Numbered from the stretch's first letter, positions 13,049 through 26,772 are shown. The stretch is DNA of 62,000 nucleotides from Neocallimastix lanati (nom. inval.) (GCA_016946835.1 JACVTC010000165.1:55001-117000), one strand, 5' to 3'. Translations and numbers: made by a program. Notes: generated by a model not told the origin, from the sequence alone.

Positions 13049-14130
13049 AAACAATAGGTATTATTTATAAATAATATATAATTTATGATATTAAATAATA
13101 TAAAAAGTATTACCTAATTATTATTAAATTATTGACTTTCTAAGTAAATTAATTTTTTTTTTTTTTTTATTTTTTTTCCATATATTGATATTTTATTTTT
13201 TATTTTTTCTTTTTTTTTTTTATTTTTTTTTCTTTTCTCTTTTATTTTTTTTCATAAAAATTTTAATAGAGCATCAAGAAAATCCATTTAATAGTCTTTT
13301 ATTTTTTTTTTATTTAATTTGTAATTAGAGAAAATAAAAAAAAGAATTAAAGTTTACTATTCTTTTTTTATCTTTTTTTTTAATATCGTTTTTTTTTCTT
13401 TTATATTTATAGTATATTAATGTTAATTTGTTAAAACAAAAAGATAAACAAAGTTCATTCGCAATAAACCTGTTATTTACATATATACGCATATTAATAC
13501 AGTACTTTTTTTTTTATTCTTTTTAATTTGAAATAAGTAAATATTTTTAAATTATATTTAATAAAATAAATAAATAAGTAAATAAAAAGTATGATAAAAA
13601 AAAGATATATATCTATATTTATACTATACTATTAGTTTATTACATATATACAAGTGAATAAAAAAATGATATGGAATAAAATAACAGTTATATTTTATTT
13701 ATTTATAATGTAATGAAATATAATAAAAAAATAATAAAATGTTCTGTAATTTCAATATATAATTAAAGTTTTATATAAATTTAATAAATAATAAATAGTA
13801 TGATAAATGTATTGAAATGTTTATGTAGATAGAATTGTATTTAAAACTTTTTTAAATTTTAAAAATGTATTAAGAAAGTAAAAAAAAAAAGCAAGAACGA
13901 AAAAATCAAAAGCAAAAACAAAACAAAAAAACAAACAAAAAAACAAACAAAAAACATATTAATATTATTATATTTAATATATTGAATAGACTTTATTTGT
14001 ATAGAAAAGTTTAACAATAAATTTTTTATATTATCATAATAATAATAAGTATTATTTTTTTATAAAGTATTAATATCTTTAAAAATATAACTTTTTTTGT
14101 TTTAATTTTGTAGATAATATTATAAAAATC
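9661..14130. other. Gene-poor AT-rich region
   Basis: More than 4 kb without a supportable gene. It holds an (AAAT)n array at 10599-10740, TTA/TTTA arrays near 11795-11935, an AAAT array near 12985-13045, and a C/A-rich (CAAAAAA)n stretch near 13915-13955 upstream of the F-box gene. A small GC-richer patch at 9755-9805 includes GCATGAAATGACCGCATGC but matches no tRNA or other RNA I know. AGTCCAT and ATGGACT form a small inverted repeat around 10531-10558. Confidence 0.6.
10599..10740. repeat. (AAAT)n microsatellite
   Basis: About 35 copies of AAAT with one C interruption. The minus-strand open frame (Leu-Phe-Ile-Tyr repeats) is a by-product of the four-base period. Confidence 0.95.
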
Positions 14131-16468
14131 ATGTCAATTGAAACAAGGTAAAAAAAATTATTAAAAAATATAATTTTTATTTATTATAAAAAGATATTCT
14201 CAGTGAATATTAAATAAATAAATTATTTATATAATTTAAATTATTTAAATAATAGTGAACAAGGTGATAATAAGGGATACTTCCCTGAAAAGATTTTAAA
14301 GTTAATCTTTCAATATCTTTCTAATGAAGAGAAATACAAGTTATTAACTGTTTGCAAATCATGGACAAAACCATTAATTGAATCTATATATGAAAATGTT
14401 ATGATTAAATCTTCAAAGAGTTTCGAAGAATTTTTAAAGTCTATTAATACTACAAATGGTGAATATGACTACAAGAGTTTAGTCAAAAGTTTAGAAATTT
14501 CTGGTACTGCTGATATTTGGATGGGTGATATTGAAAATGCTTTAAAGCCACTTAAAAATTTAGATACCTTTACTATCACTAACTCTCCAAACGTTACTAA
14601 TATTCTTTTACATTCCATCGGAAACAACTGTCCACAATTAAAGAATTTATATCTTCCAGGTTGTGTAGGTTTAACCGATGCTTTTGTTCCACAACTTTGT
14701 AAACAATGTAAAGATTTAGAAAAGATTGATTTATCTTTCACTAATGTATCAGTTGGTATAATTCCAGCTGCTTTAATAAGTTTAAAGAACATTCATGAAT
14801 TAAACCTTGGTGACAGTAAAGAATCTACAGCTCCAGTTGATATGGGTGATGAAAGTTTCGTTCGTCCTTTAGTTACCTTAAATCTTCGTAACAGTCCAAT
14901 TAATGATCAAATGTTAGATTGGGTTGTTTCTCGTTGTCCAGGATTAGAAACTGTTGTTCTTGAAAATTGTCAAAATGTAACTGATCATTCTATTGTTAGA
15001 TTGGCTAAAAAGTTAAAGGGTCTTACTACTTTAGATATATCTTTCTGTGATCAAGTTACTGATGCTGCATTAAATGCTTTAGCTGAAAATGAAGATTCTA
15101 AGCTTAAATTCCTTGATCTTTCTTACTGTTACAATGTTACTACTAGAGGTATTAAGGAAGTTGGATTAAAATGTACTCGTTTAGAGTCCTTGGTCTTAAA
15201 TGGTGTTGAAAATATTATTAACTCTTGTCAACAATACTGTATTGGTGATGAATGTATTCTTGAAGGTGAATCCATTAAGCGTTTAGTTGATGGTTTAGCA
15301 GATACTACTCTTGAAGATAAGCCAGCTGTAAACCCAGAAGATTTAATTGTTCCAATTAAAAAGATTGCTAGAGAACCAACTGAAGCTGAATTAAATACTC
15401 AATCAAAGGAAAAGAAGTCAAAGGGTGTTGTCACTGAGGATCTTGACATTAATGATGTTTCCTTAAAGATAAAACAAAGTCAAGAACCAAAGAGTGTTGT
15501 CAGTGGTGATGATGATGACGATGATGATTCTCTTCCAACTTTAAATTCTGATTCTCAAGCTGGTGAAGAAGTTAGTTCTAACACTCGTCACCCAAAAGCC
15601 AAGAGAAGTGGTAGTTTCTATAAGAAGGGTCCAAGATCTGATCATTCTAACAGAAATTCAGGAAAATTCAGTAGAAATGGTTCAAGACGTTCTTCATACT
15701 ACAACAAGAACAAGGATACCGATTCCTTACATTCTGATTCTAATGATAGACAAAAACCAAAACGTAGACAATCATTCAATAGTCAAAAATCTAATCAATA
15801 CCAAGATCAAAATAGCAACAAAAATCATTACCGTCGTTCATACATTAAGTCTAACAACAGTCAATACAGTAACAATTCTAATAGATACAATAAAAAGGAA
15901 AACTATCAACGTGAAGGTAGTTACAATAAGAGTAAGGGTGAATTATTAGGTAAAATTAAGTTTATGTTAAAGGATGGTCCAAGATACATTTCTATTCATG
16001 AAGTAAGTAAAAAAAATAAAAAAAATAAAAAAAAAATAAAAATGAAAGTACAAATAAATAAAAGAATTAGAATAGAACAAAGGAATAAAATAAAATAAAA
16101 AAAATAGTTGAAATATGAATATAAAGTACAGATTGAATAAAATAAAATAAAATATATGAATTGTTGATAAATTAAAATAAGTTTATAAAACAACTTTAGC
16201 AACAAAAAATTAAATTAAGCATAAAAACAAAAAACAAAAAACAAAAAATAAATATTATAATGAGTATTAATTTAAAATTAAATATATATCATTAATTTTT
16301 TCTCAATTTTTTTTTTTAAATCAATTTTGAAATAATTAGAATGATGATCCACAAGATTTAGGTTACAACTTCTGTAAATATTACAATATGATGGATATTA
16401 TGGAAGGTGTTGTTAAGACCATTGCTATTAAGAAGAATGCTATGAGAAAGAAGAAGATTTATGTATAA
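14131..16468 (+). CDS. F-box and leucine-rich-repeat protein
   Basis: Three exons join in frame: 14131-14147, 14256-16002 and 16340-16468, giving 630 residues. Exon 1 is tiny (ATG plus five codons). Residues about 15-55 look like an F-box (YFPEKILKLIFQYLSNEE, then LLTVCKSW). Residues about 85-290 hold LRRs of the cysteine-containing kind (LKNLYLPGCVGLTD, LETVVLENCQNVTD, LKFLDLSYCYNVTT). An acidic stretch (a run of seven Asp) and a basic Ser/Asn/Arg-rich low-complexity region (about 395-520) follow. The last about 100 residues are ordered again (KIKFMLKDGPRYISIHEND, then NFCKYYNMMD). F-box/LRR proteins normally act as substrate adaptors of SCF ubiquitin ligases; the substrate is unknown. The exon uses more C-ending codons than MED14, suggesting higher expression. 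The basic tail is unusual for the family. Confidence 0.82.
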
Positions 16469-16968
16469 ATGAACTAATGTTTTAATTTTTTTAATTTGCT
16501 TTTTTTTTTTTATAATAAACATACAATAATTATCTTTTTCTTTATTTATTTATAATTGTAACTTTTTTTTTTATATTATGTAAAAATTATTAAAAATATT
16601 TTTTATTTTAAATCAATCAATCAATCATTCAATTTTAATAAAGTATATAACTCTCAAATAAGATTGATAATAGATCAAGAGTTTTATATTATTTAATTTT
16701 TTATTTTATTTTTAATTTTTATTTTTATTTTTTTATTTTTTTATTTTTTTATTTTCTTTAAGTAATAATAAGAATAAGGAAAAAAAAAAAAAAAGAAAAA
16801 TAAAATTAAAATACAAAAAGCTTTGTAATAATTTTCATATTTTAAAATAAGATTCTATTATATAATTAATTTGAGAGTTAATCATTAAAAAATATTTTTA
16901 GAAAAAAAAAAAATAATATAATTTAAATAAATATACCATAAATAGTCAATAATAATAATAAAAAAAAA

Positions 16969-17015
<47 letters not shown>

Positions 17016-17460
17016 TAAAATTAACATAAAAAAAAAAGTTAAATATTATAATTATAATACATAGAAAAGAAAAATATATATTTAAAAAAAATATATATAT
17101 ACGTAATATATAAAACATTAGTTAATTTTTTTTTATTTTTATTAAATAGTATTGTTTTATATATGTTAAAGAAATAAATAATATAAATATATATAAAATT
17201 TTAAAATATATTAAGTAGTTTTATACTAAATAAAATAAATAAAAAAAAAAAAAAAAAAAAAAAAAATTAAAAATTAATAAATTATAAAATTATAAATATA
17301 AATTTTTTTTGTAAAGGTGTAAAAAAATTTTTTTTTTATTGCTTTAGATATAAGGAAGAATGTGTCAGTTTATATATATTTTAATTAGGGATATTTGTTA
17401 AAGAAGAAAATTTAAAGGAAATTTTACTTATCATTTTAATATGATGTATCATAAGTAGTT
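16469..17460. other. Intergenic AT-rich DNA
   Basis: Downstream of the F-box gene I find only A/T runs (a T run of about 37 nt at 16976-17013 and an A run of about 40 nt near 17226) and no coding capacity. The next recognisable sequence is the LINE fragment from about 17463. Confidence 0.6.
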
Positions 17461-17462
17461 CT

Positions 17463-17954
17463 TTTCAAAGGTTCATCTGAGTCACTTGTTCCAAAGATTG
17501 TGGGCTTGGCGGAATTTTTAACAAGTGCAATACCTATCATAAGTAGTTCGTTTGAGCTATTATTTGATAGGTATTGCAAAATACCAAACTTATCCAAGAG
17601 CGTCGAAGTCGTACTGATAAGCTATTTCTACGAAGGATGAATCTTGCCCTAGTAGTTCAATAAATGATGAATCCGGGGAGAGTTTAGTGGATACCACACT
17701 ATCTATTTTAAAGATGTTACTTCTAGATTTTATTTCTTTTATATTTGTTAGGAAGTGAAAAATTCCCTCATAGTACAACTTGCCGAAATACATAGTATTT
17801 TCGAGCTTTTTTATTTTTGTATTTTTTAATTTTTTTATTTTTAATTTCAAATGTACTTTTCACCTACATGTATTTTTTTTTAAAATAAAATTAATAAAAT
17901 TTTGGAAGTGTATTCTCTTCTCTGTCTAAAAAAAAAAAAAAAAAAAAAAAAAAA
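17463..17954 (+). mobile_element. LINE 3' fragment (C-terminal coding end plus tail)
   Basis: On the plus strand a frame from about 17466 reads GLAEFLTSAIPII, then KSVEVVLI, closely matching GIAEFLTNVIPLI, then KSVDVEMI in the LINE at 47.8-48.1 kb. This anchors it as the 3' end of the same family. A non-coding tail follows (TTAGTGG, then a common 3' block) and ends TATTCTCTTCTCTGTCT plus 27 A (17928-17954). The minus-strand open frame over this stretch is a shadow. The copy is 5'-truncated and dead. Confidence 0.75.
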
Positions 17955-18206
17955 TTTAGTGGACACCACACTATCTATTTTAAAGATGTTACTTCTAGGT
18001 TTTATTTCTTTTATATTTGTTAGGAAGTGAAAAATTCCCGCATAGTACAACTTCCCGAAATACATAGTATTTTCGAGCTTTTTTATTTCTTATATTTTTT
18101 TATTATTTAAATTTTTTATTTTTAATTTCAAATGTACTTTTCACCTACATGTATTTTTTAAAATAAAATTAATAAAGTTTTGGAAGTGTATTCTCTTCCC
18201 TGTCTA

Positions 18207-18243
<37 letters not shown>
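17955..18243 (+). mobile_element. Second LINE tail, head-to-tail copy
   Basis: This repeats the tail block of the preceding fragment at a period of about 265 bp with only scattered differences. It starts directly after the first poly(A) and ends TTCTCTTCCCTGTCTA-TATA plus more than 30 A. It could be a severely 5'-truncated LINE insertion, a tandem duplication of the tail, or a SINE that borrowed the LINE 3' end; a simple look cannot decide. Confidence 0.65.
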
Positions 18244-18246
<3 letters not shown>

Positions 18247-18261
18247 AATATGATGAATTTT

Positions 18262-18445
18262 TGAATTAATAATTGTACAGCGATGGATTTCGATTAGACA
18301 CATCTCTTTTTCAAAATAAAAGAGATCCTACATTTCATTTTGATGGTCAACCAATCCCAATAACTAAACGTTATACCTATTTTTAAATTACTTAACACTA
18401 AAGTTACCAAAGCTCTCTTTTCTGTTAACAATTCTGTGTTTTTTT
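18262..18445 (+). mobile_element. RT thumb fragment of a second LINE family
   Basis: The plus strand reads FHFDGQPIPITKRYTY, then after a frameshift LNTKVTKALFSVNN. This is the pattern following the catalytic core in LINE reverse transcriptases (f.vnG..i..v..YkYLG). The residues differ clearly from the matching part of the 47.7-50.7 kb element, so it is a second, related family. It is broken by stops and is cut off near 18445 by sequence from the first family. Confidence 0.6.
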
Positions 18446-18469
18446 TATTTTTTATTAAAATTATAAGTT

Positions 18470-19480
18470 TTCAGAAGAATTTTCGATTAATCGGGGTGTT
18501 AGACAAGGATGCCCTCTATCTCCAATTTTATTCAATTTGTTCATTAATGATGTACTGTATAATTGTGATAAGTATGGTGTATATTTAGATTCTCAATATT
18601 GTTGTGGTGGACTTTTTGCGGATGATATTGTTTTAGTTGCTCCATCTAAACAAGCTCTTAAGAAAATTTTGAATAAAGTTCATGAATGGGCTATTAAAAA
18701 TGAAATGATTTTTGGAATTAATAAATGTGCTACTTTTGTTGTAAAACCGATTAACTTTGTTAAACTGATAAATTACGAAGATACGTCTTTCTTTATTGGT
18801 AGCTAAAACTGATAACTATACTTATCATGGTATTCCTTTTGATGAATTTTTATTATTGAATCCTATACAATCCAAATTAAACAGCAATTTAAATGTCAAA
18901 TTAAATTCGTTCTCTCGATTTCTTATTAATAAATCTATTCCTCTCCCATTGAAGAAATATGTTTTAATTTAGTTTATTATTAGTTTTGTTATATATTATG
19001 CTCCTCTCTTTGGTTCAAATAAGAGCAGATATTCTAAAGCTCAAAAAATTATTAATAGAGGACTTTATTGGAGTTATGGATTTAAATCTCGCAATTCTTC
19101 TGTTAGTCTCTATGATATTACTCGTGAATTGAGAATACCTCCTCTTTCAGCTATCTGTGGAATATCTCAATTACGATGCTTTAGAAAATGGAAAAATTCA
19201 TCATGTATTATTAATCATCTCACTAATAATATTCCTACTATGTCACATTACTCATGAACTAAAGAATCAAGGACTTTGGATAAGAAATTAAATGATAAGA
19301 AAACAAGTGAAATAAAAAAAAAGTTTTATTGGGAAAGAGATGTTTTCAAACCTTCAAAAGCTAAAAAAAAAAAAGCAATTATTTACAAGGAGAAGGATTT
19401 TAGACTTTTTTCAGAAAATCAAAGACTTAACATTTCAATATCCTTAGTATCAGTTAGGATTCTTTTGGATCACTGAAAAA
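18470..19480 (+). pseudogene. LINE reverse transcriptase fragment (family 1)
   Basis: Starts at EEFSIN and continues RGVRQGCPLS (about 18495-18525), then LFADDIVLV with the catalytic FADD at 18615-18626. A coding gap and several stops separate it from later parts (the RGLYWSYGFK region near 19050, then ERDVFKPSKAKK near 19330). Sequence is nearly the same as the minus-strand copy at 48.5-49.5 kb. The 5' half of the RT and the 3' tail are missing, and in-frame stops make it non-functional. Confidence 0.85.
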
Positions 19481-19740
19481 GCTTAAATTACTTTTAATGT
19501 TTTTAATCGAGGTTTGTTTTGGAGTTTTGGGTTTAAAAATAAAATCTCCAATACTATTATTTATAATATTTCTAAAGAATTATTTATACCTCTTATAGCT
19601 ATGTCTTTCAGAGGTCATCAAACATAAATTGTAATAATTATTCTATACATATAAAATTTTGGAAACTGAATCTCCTAATAGATATTTCTTTTGGTTCAAG
19701 AGGAGAGGATAAATGGACATTACACTATTTATTTGTATAA
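19481..19740 (+). mobile_element. Second-family LINE fragment, downstream part
   Basis: Reads FNRGLFWSFGFKNK, then ELFIPL, the counterpart of INRGLYWSYGFKSH, then ELRIPP in family 1, but diverged. Together with the thumb piece at 18262-18445 it brackets the family-1 fragment in the same orientation. The end (TGGACATTACACTATTTATT) resembles the start of the tail block at 17.69 kb (TGGATACCACACTATCTATT), so the two families may share tail sequence. Confidence 0.55.
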
Positions 19741-20521
19741 TTAATTTTAGTATATATTTATATATATATATATAAATATTTTTTTTTTTTTTTTTCTATT
19801 ATTAATTTATTTATTATTTGCAGATCATTAAAAGAATTTATAATAAAATTAATCGAATAAATATTTTTTTAATATTCATTTTTATTATTTATATATATTT
19901 AAAATATATAAATTAGTAATAATAGTGATTTATTCTTTACCTATTTGTATAATTTTTAAAAAAAAATTTAGATAAACCTTTTTTTATTTTATTGAAAATT
20001 TTATTAAAAAAGAGTATTGCTTTTTATTAAAAAGTAATTTGTATAATAAATTTTTTTTTTTTTTTTTTGTTAAAATCATTATTATTATTAAATGGATAGT
20101 ACAAAAAATATATATATATATATAAATTTATATATAATTATATAAACAATAAAATATTGGTTACATATTTAAATTTTTTATATATTAATTCTATATTTAA
20201 TCTTTATTATTAATTAATTAATTAAATATTATTTATTTATTTATTTATTTATTATTAAATATTATTTATTATTATTATTATTATTTATTATTTATTTATT
20301 ATTTGTTCTGTTATAGTATTAATTATTATTGTAGTAATATCTATATCTATATTTCTATATATCTATAGTTTTTATTTTTTTTTAACATTTTTTAACGATT
20401 TATAATATGTATATAATAAAAAATAAAAAGAAAAAGATAAAACACTTAATTTAGTTCAAGAGTTTATAGTGTTATATTTAATAAAAATAATTTTAATGTA
20501 CAGTTAAAAAAGAATATTTGA

Positions 20522-20560
<39 letters not shown>

Positions 20561-20593
20561 TATTTAAAATATAATAAATCCATATTATTTTCA

Positions 20594-20628
<35 letters not shown>

Positions 20629-20803
20629 TTTTATTTGTTATATGATTAATAAATAATATAATAATACAGTTTTTTTTTTTTCTTTAAATACAAACTAAAA
20701 AACTAAAAAATAATAGAATCAACTTTATTTATTATTATTAATATTATTATTATTATTAATATATATATAATTTTTTTTTATTTTTAATTTTTTATTAGTT
20801 CTA

Positions 20804-20850
<47 letters not shown>

Positions 20851-21070
20851 CATTTTTATTTTTAATTTTAATTTAATTTATTAAATTCTGGAATTTTATT
20901 TATTAAATAATTATTATTATTTTTATAGATTTATTATATTTATTTATTCAATATACCAAATCAATTATCAATAACTTTAAAAATAGAAAAGTCTTTTTCA
21001 TCAGATTTCTTATATAATATATATATATATATTTCAAACTCAATATAAGTAATAATATAATATTCAGAAT
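19741..21070. other. Intergenic region upstream of MED14
   Basis: AT-rich DNA with TTTA/TTA arrays near 20215-20305, a TA array near 20598-20624, and T runs of about 33 and 39 nt near 20523-20555 and 20809-20847. It should include the MED14 promoter, but no element can be named. Confidence 0.55.
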
Positions 21071-21240
21071 ATGAATGGAGACGATAAATTAATAAATGAT
21101 TTAAGTATTAATTCAATTCAAAATGATTTTGATTTATTACCAAAAAATGAGGAAAATTTAATTCCACTAAAGGATATATATGAAGGAGTAATTCATAGGT
21201 ATTATTCAGAATTGTTGAATTTATCAGAAACGTAAGTATA

Positions 21241-21278
<38 letters not shown>

Positions 21279-21685
21279 AATTTTTTTTTAAAATAGGAAA
21301 TTATTTTATTTAAATAATTTTCTATTTCTTTTTTTTCTTTTTAATATATGAAATTTGAAATTATATTGTTATTTTAAAAAATTTATTTTTAAAATGTTAT
21401 AACTGATAGTAATTTTGATATATACATATATATATATATATATTTTTATTTCATATCATTATTATATAATAACATTTTTAATAAAATTTCGTAATTAAAA
21501 AAAAAAAAAAGATTAACCAATAAAGTTAACAGAGAAAAGAAAGTTGAAATTTTTAAACTAATTCAAGATTTTATTCAAAATGCAACAAAATTATTAGTTT
21601 TATTAAGATGGGCAAAGCAATCTAAAGATGTTTTAAAATACAAGGTATTTTAATAAATTTTATTTTATTTTATTTTAATTTTATT

Positions 21686-21717
<32 letters not shown>

Positions 21718-22256
21718 ATGCATTTTCAATAGGAATATGTTGATGAAAATAATAAAAATAAAACCTCATATTAAAATATAAAAGTCAATATCTAATCAAT
21801 TATTTAAAAGAATATTTATGATTTTTTAGAACTTCAGAATTCCTATTTTAGAGGTGCAGCAGATGCGTTACATATGGTTCATCAAGAAATGAACTTAGCT
21901 CGGTAAATGAAATTTACTAAATTATTTTTATATATTTTTTAGTAATTATGAAATTTAATTTTATATTAAATATACTTGTTTTTTATTTTTTTTTTTTTAT
22001 TTTTTTTGGATGTAACATTTATATATGATAATCTTTATACATATATATTATTTTATATTTTATTTATTATTTAAAATCATTTTATATTATATATATATAT
22101 ATATATATTTTTATTTAATATTCTAAATATTTGATTAGTATTCCAAATTTTGATATTTCTACAGCAGTTGATGTATTAACAACAGGAACATATTCTCGTT
22201 TACCATCAATAATAAAAGTACCTACTTTTTAATCATTTTTTCATTTATAAACTTTT

Positions 22257-22296
<40 letters not shown>

Positions 22297-23912
22297 AATT
22301 GAATAAAGACAATTTAATTATTAAGTTAATAAATTATGACAAAATATTCAAATTTATTCTAAAAACGAGTAATTAATTTTGAAAATTATTTTCATTTTTC
22401 ATTTGTATTTAATATATATTTGTATTAAGGAACCAATAAGTTTACCACCATTAAAGAATGAAGAGATAAAGGATGCAATAGAAAAATTAGAAGATGTTAC
22501 AAGAATGAGATTATTATGTGATGAAATTGTCCCAAAACCTATGAAAAAGAATTATGTTATAGGTAATATATTATATACATATTTATTGATATAAATTATT
22601 ATGAAATATATTCTATATACATAAAGTTTTGACTTACATTCTGAAATAAACATTAAAAATCTATCTGTTTATCTATCTATCTATCTATATTTTATTTATA
22701 ATAAATACGTTAATATTTTAAATATCATATTTGTATAATTTATTTATTAAAATAAATATATTAAATATATATATATATATATTGAAATAATAAAATAATG
22801 AATAAATATATATATTACAATTTCTATTTTATAAATTATTTCATAAAAGAAAATGGTGCTGTAAGGTTTACAGTAGAGAATGAATTTGAAGTTACTTTAA
22901 GATTGGAAGGAAAACAACAGGATAATTGGAGATTATTAGATTTAAAAATATTTGTGAAACCTGATGAAGATTTAAATCATGGTAATTTTTTTTTTTTATC
23001 ATAAATATAACAATTCATTAATTTGTTAGAATATTTTCCATTCATTATAGATACTAAATTATTATAATTATAATAAATAATTGTTATTGCAATAATTATT
23101 AATATATAATATAACATAAATATTTTTATTTTAATTATATATATATATATATACATATATATTTTAAAAAAAAAAAAAATTAAGATTTAATTATTCCATT
23201 ACAAGAATATCAAATAAATTTTTTAAAAAATAATGCACAAGTTATTATTTCAAAGGATGCTACTAATGTAGATTTAAATCAAAATCCTAATATAAACCTT
23301 ATAACTAATCCGCCCAATGCTGCTACAAGCACTAATAATACCAATAGTAATGAAGAAGAAAAATCAACTACTCCAAAGAAAATATGGCCTTTAATAGAAC
23401 TTTATCGTTATTTACGTAAGAATTTATTAATAAATTAATTATTTTCTAAATTAATATGTCAATTAATTAATATTTTATTAATAAAAATTTTTTTTATTAA
23501 GAAAATATTGTATTTTATGTAATATAATTTAATAATAATTATAATTATAATATTAATATATTTATATTTAAAATTCATTTTATTATAATTTATTAATAAT
23601 ATAATAAATAGATTCATTTTGTTTATCCATGCAATTAGAAATATTTAGATTACAAGTAATAAAAAGTTATATTATATATAAATATATGTTTTAATAATTT
23701 ATTTATAAAGATTAAATTCATTCCTTTGTAATACTGATGATTATTTTTATTATGAATTATTATTATTATAAATTTTCAAAAGATTGAATATTTAATTAAA
23801 ACAAGATGGGCTAATCGATTAAGATTTAATATGAGCGCAGATCAAAAAACTTTACAATTATTTTATTGGAAGTATGTATTATAATATATATTAATATAAT
23901 TTCTTATTTTTA

Positions 23913-23943
<31 letters not shown>

Positions 23944-24503
23944 TTTATTTTATTTTATAATATTTTATTAAGATCATATTAATATATATATGTATGTATT
24001 ATAATTTATCATTTTTTAATTTAATTATAAAATAATTTATTATATATTGAATAAAAAAAAATTATATTAAAAAAAGTGAAAAAGAAAAAAATAGAAATAT
24101 GGAAATAAATAAAAATAAGGATCTAAAGAATAAAGAAGGAAAAAAATCAAATATAGTGGAATTATCAATTACAACTGCAGAAGATAAAGTAGTATTTTAT
24201 ACCAATAAGGAAAATAAAGAAGATAATTCTAATAGTTTATTGATTGCTAAATCTCAAACCTATGAATATGAACAATATATTCAAAGTAATTTAACCATTC
24301 ATTGTTATCAGTTATTAGAAGATGGAACTAAAAAAGAATTAATCGATCCTACTACTTCTTCCAAAGTTAAATTTAATATTGTAATTATATAATTAGAATT
24401 TTATTATTATTCATATTATTTTAAATTATTATATTAAATATTTATCATTTTAATTATATAACATATATATTTATTAACTCAATATATTTTTCAATACCTA
24501 TCA

Positions 24504-24561
<58 letters not shown>

Positions 24562-26722
24562 GGTTCAAATTATTATTATTATATATATCTTTTATATTAT
24601 ATATTATATATTATTTATTATGTTTATTTTTTATATATTTAATATATATATATTATTTTTATAATTTATAAATTTTTTATATTTTATAAATATTTTTATA
24701 TTCATTTTTTGCAATATTTAAAATTTTAGAATTCACAAAAATTAAATATAGAAAAAATATTGGATCGTGTAACAGAAGTTCATGCTTTCTCTATTCTTTT
24801 CGAATTAAAAAATATATTGATCGGAAAATCAAATTCAAACATTACAATACATAAGTGTAATTCTAATGATGTAATAGAAAAGAATTTCTATAATAGTAAA
24901 ACCACTGATGAGGAAATGGAAAAACAACAACCAGAATTAATTATATGCTATCGAATTAATCATTATGTCAAGATTACGGTGGATGGAAGAACTGGTAGAA
25001 TTGTTATTACTGAATATAATGAACAGGGAACTGATAATATTAATAGTTTCATTCAAGGTAATATATATATATAATTCATTTTATATTATATTGTATTATT
25101 ATATATATGTAATGATTTTATGTTTTTTATTCTTATTTTATTTTATTTTATTTTTTATTCATTTTTTATAAAGAAAAAATAAAAAATGTTGAAGAAAAAA
25201 TTAATAAAGATATGACTAAAGCTGTTGATTATTTAATAGAATTAAGAAATTTGGTAAAATTTTTTATTAATTTTTTTTTTTTTTTTTTTTTTCTCTATCA
25301 ATTTTATATTTGAATAATGAATTTTATTATAAAATTCTAAAATTAATTTATATAAAATAAAAATAAATAATTATATATATGTTATTATATATATATATAT
25401 ATATTACTTTTTTATGAAATTAAATTGATTATTAATATAGACCATCATAAATGAAATCGAATTATTATCCATCTATCTTGGACTAGAACCTTCAAAAAAA
25501 TTATTAATTACTCAAGAAGGTATAATTATTAAAATTTTATAAATTTATAATTTATTTATTTATTTATTTATTATTATTATTTATTATTTATTATTATTAT
25601 TTATTATTATTTATTATTATTATTATTTTTTATAGTTATTTTTACTAATTATTATTTCATTATATTATTATCATTATTATTGTTATTATTATTATTACTA
25701 TCGTTTAGAACTAAGAAAATTAATGAATAGTAATGTTCTTTTCTTTTCACAGGATATTATTTATTTAAAATATCCAAATTATCCAAATTATTATATCATT
25801 ATATATATTAATGATGAAGAGATTAAATCTTCTTCAAGAAATAAACATGATTCATCCTATTTTAAAGTTTGGCTGGTATCAACAAAGTAAATATTTATAT
25901 ATAAAAATTTTTGTTTATTCATTTATTATTAAAAAAAAAAAAAAAAAAAAAAATTACTTATAATAATAATTTTATAATAATTATTATAATTATATATTCT
26001 TGTAATAATATTTTTAATTTTAAAATACAAAAGAAAAAAGAATTCATCAGGATTTTTGGAATTTTCATTAATTATGAATCTTGATATTAGTCAATTATTA
26101 GAAAATGATAATATAAAGGATGATAGTGATAATGAACAGGATAATTTCCATCATTTAAGAAAAAGAAGATGTATTGAAGAACAATCCATATGGGATAAAA
26201 CAAAGTAATGTTTATATATATTATATTTATAACTTAAAAATAATGATATTTAATAATAACAATAACAATGGAATAATAATAAAATTCTTATTATTGCTAT
26301 TATTGTTATTAATTTTATTATTTATTTTATTTTATTTTATTTATTATTATAATTTTATAATTTTATTGTTTTATTATTTTAATTTTTAATTATTTTATTA
26401 TAATTTTAAATTAAAACTTTCAAAAAACAACAACAACAACAACAACAACAACAAAAAAAAAAAAAAAAAAAAAAAAAAGAAATCTAACATTAGATCTTGA
26501 AACTTTATCAAAAATAGAAGCTGTTTGCAGGTAATTTTAAATATTAAATTATATTATTATTTATTAATTTTAATATTATTACTATCACAATTATACTATT
26601 ATACTATTATTTATTAATATTGGTATTATTACAATTACTATTATATTATTATATATATAATATAATTAAATATTATATAATAAATATAATTTAAATATTA
26701 TTTATTAATTTTATTTTTTTTG

Positions 26723-26772
<50 letters not shown>

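Noticed and set aside
14469-14792. Minus-strand 107-codon frame inside the F-box/LRR gene
   Set aside because: It is antisense to clear leucine-rich repeats in a well-supported exon.
17590-18065. Two similar minus-strand frames (MYFGKLYY...)
   Set aside because: They lie antisense to the LINE C-terminal region and tail, whose orientation is fixed by the poly(A) and by homology to the 47.8-kb element.
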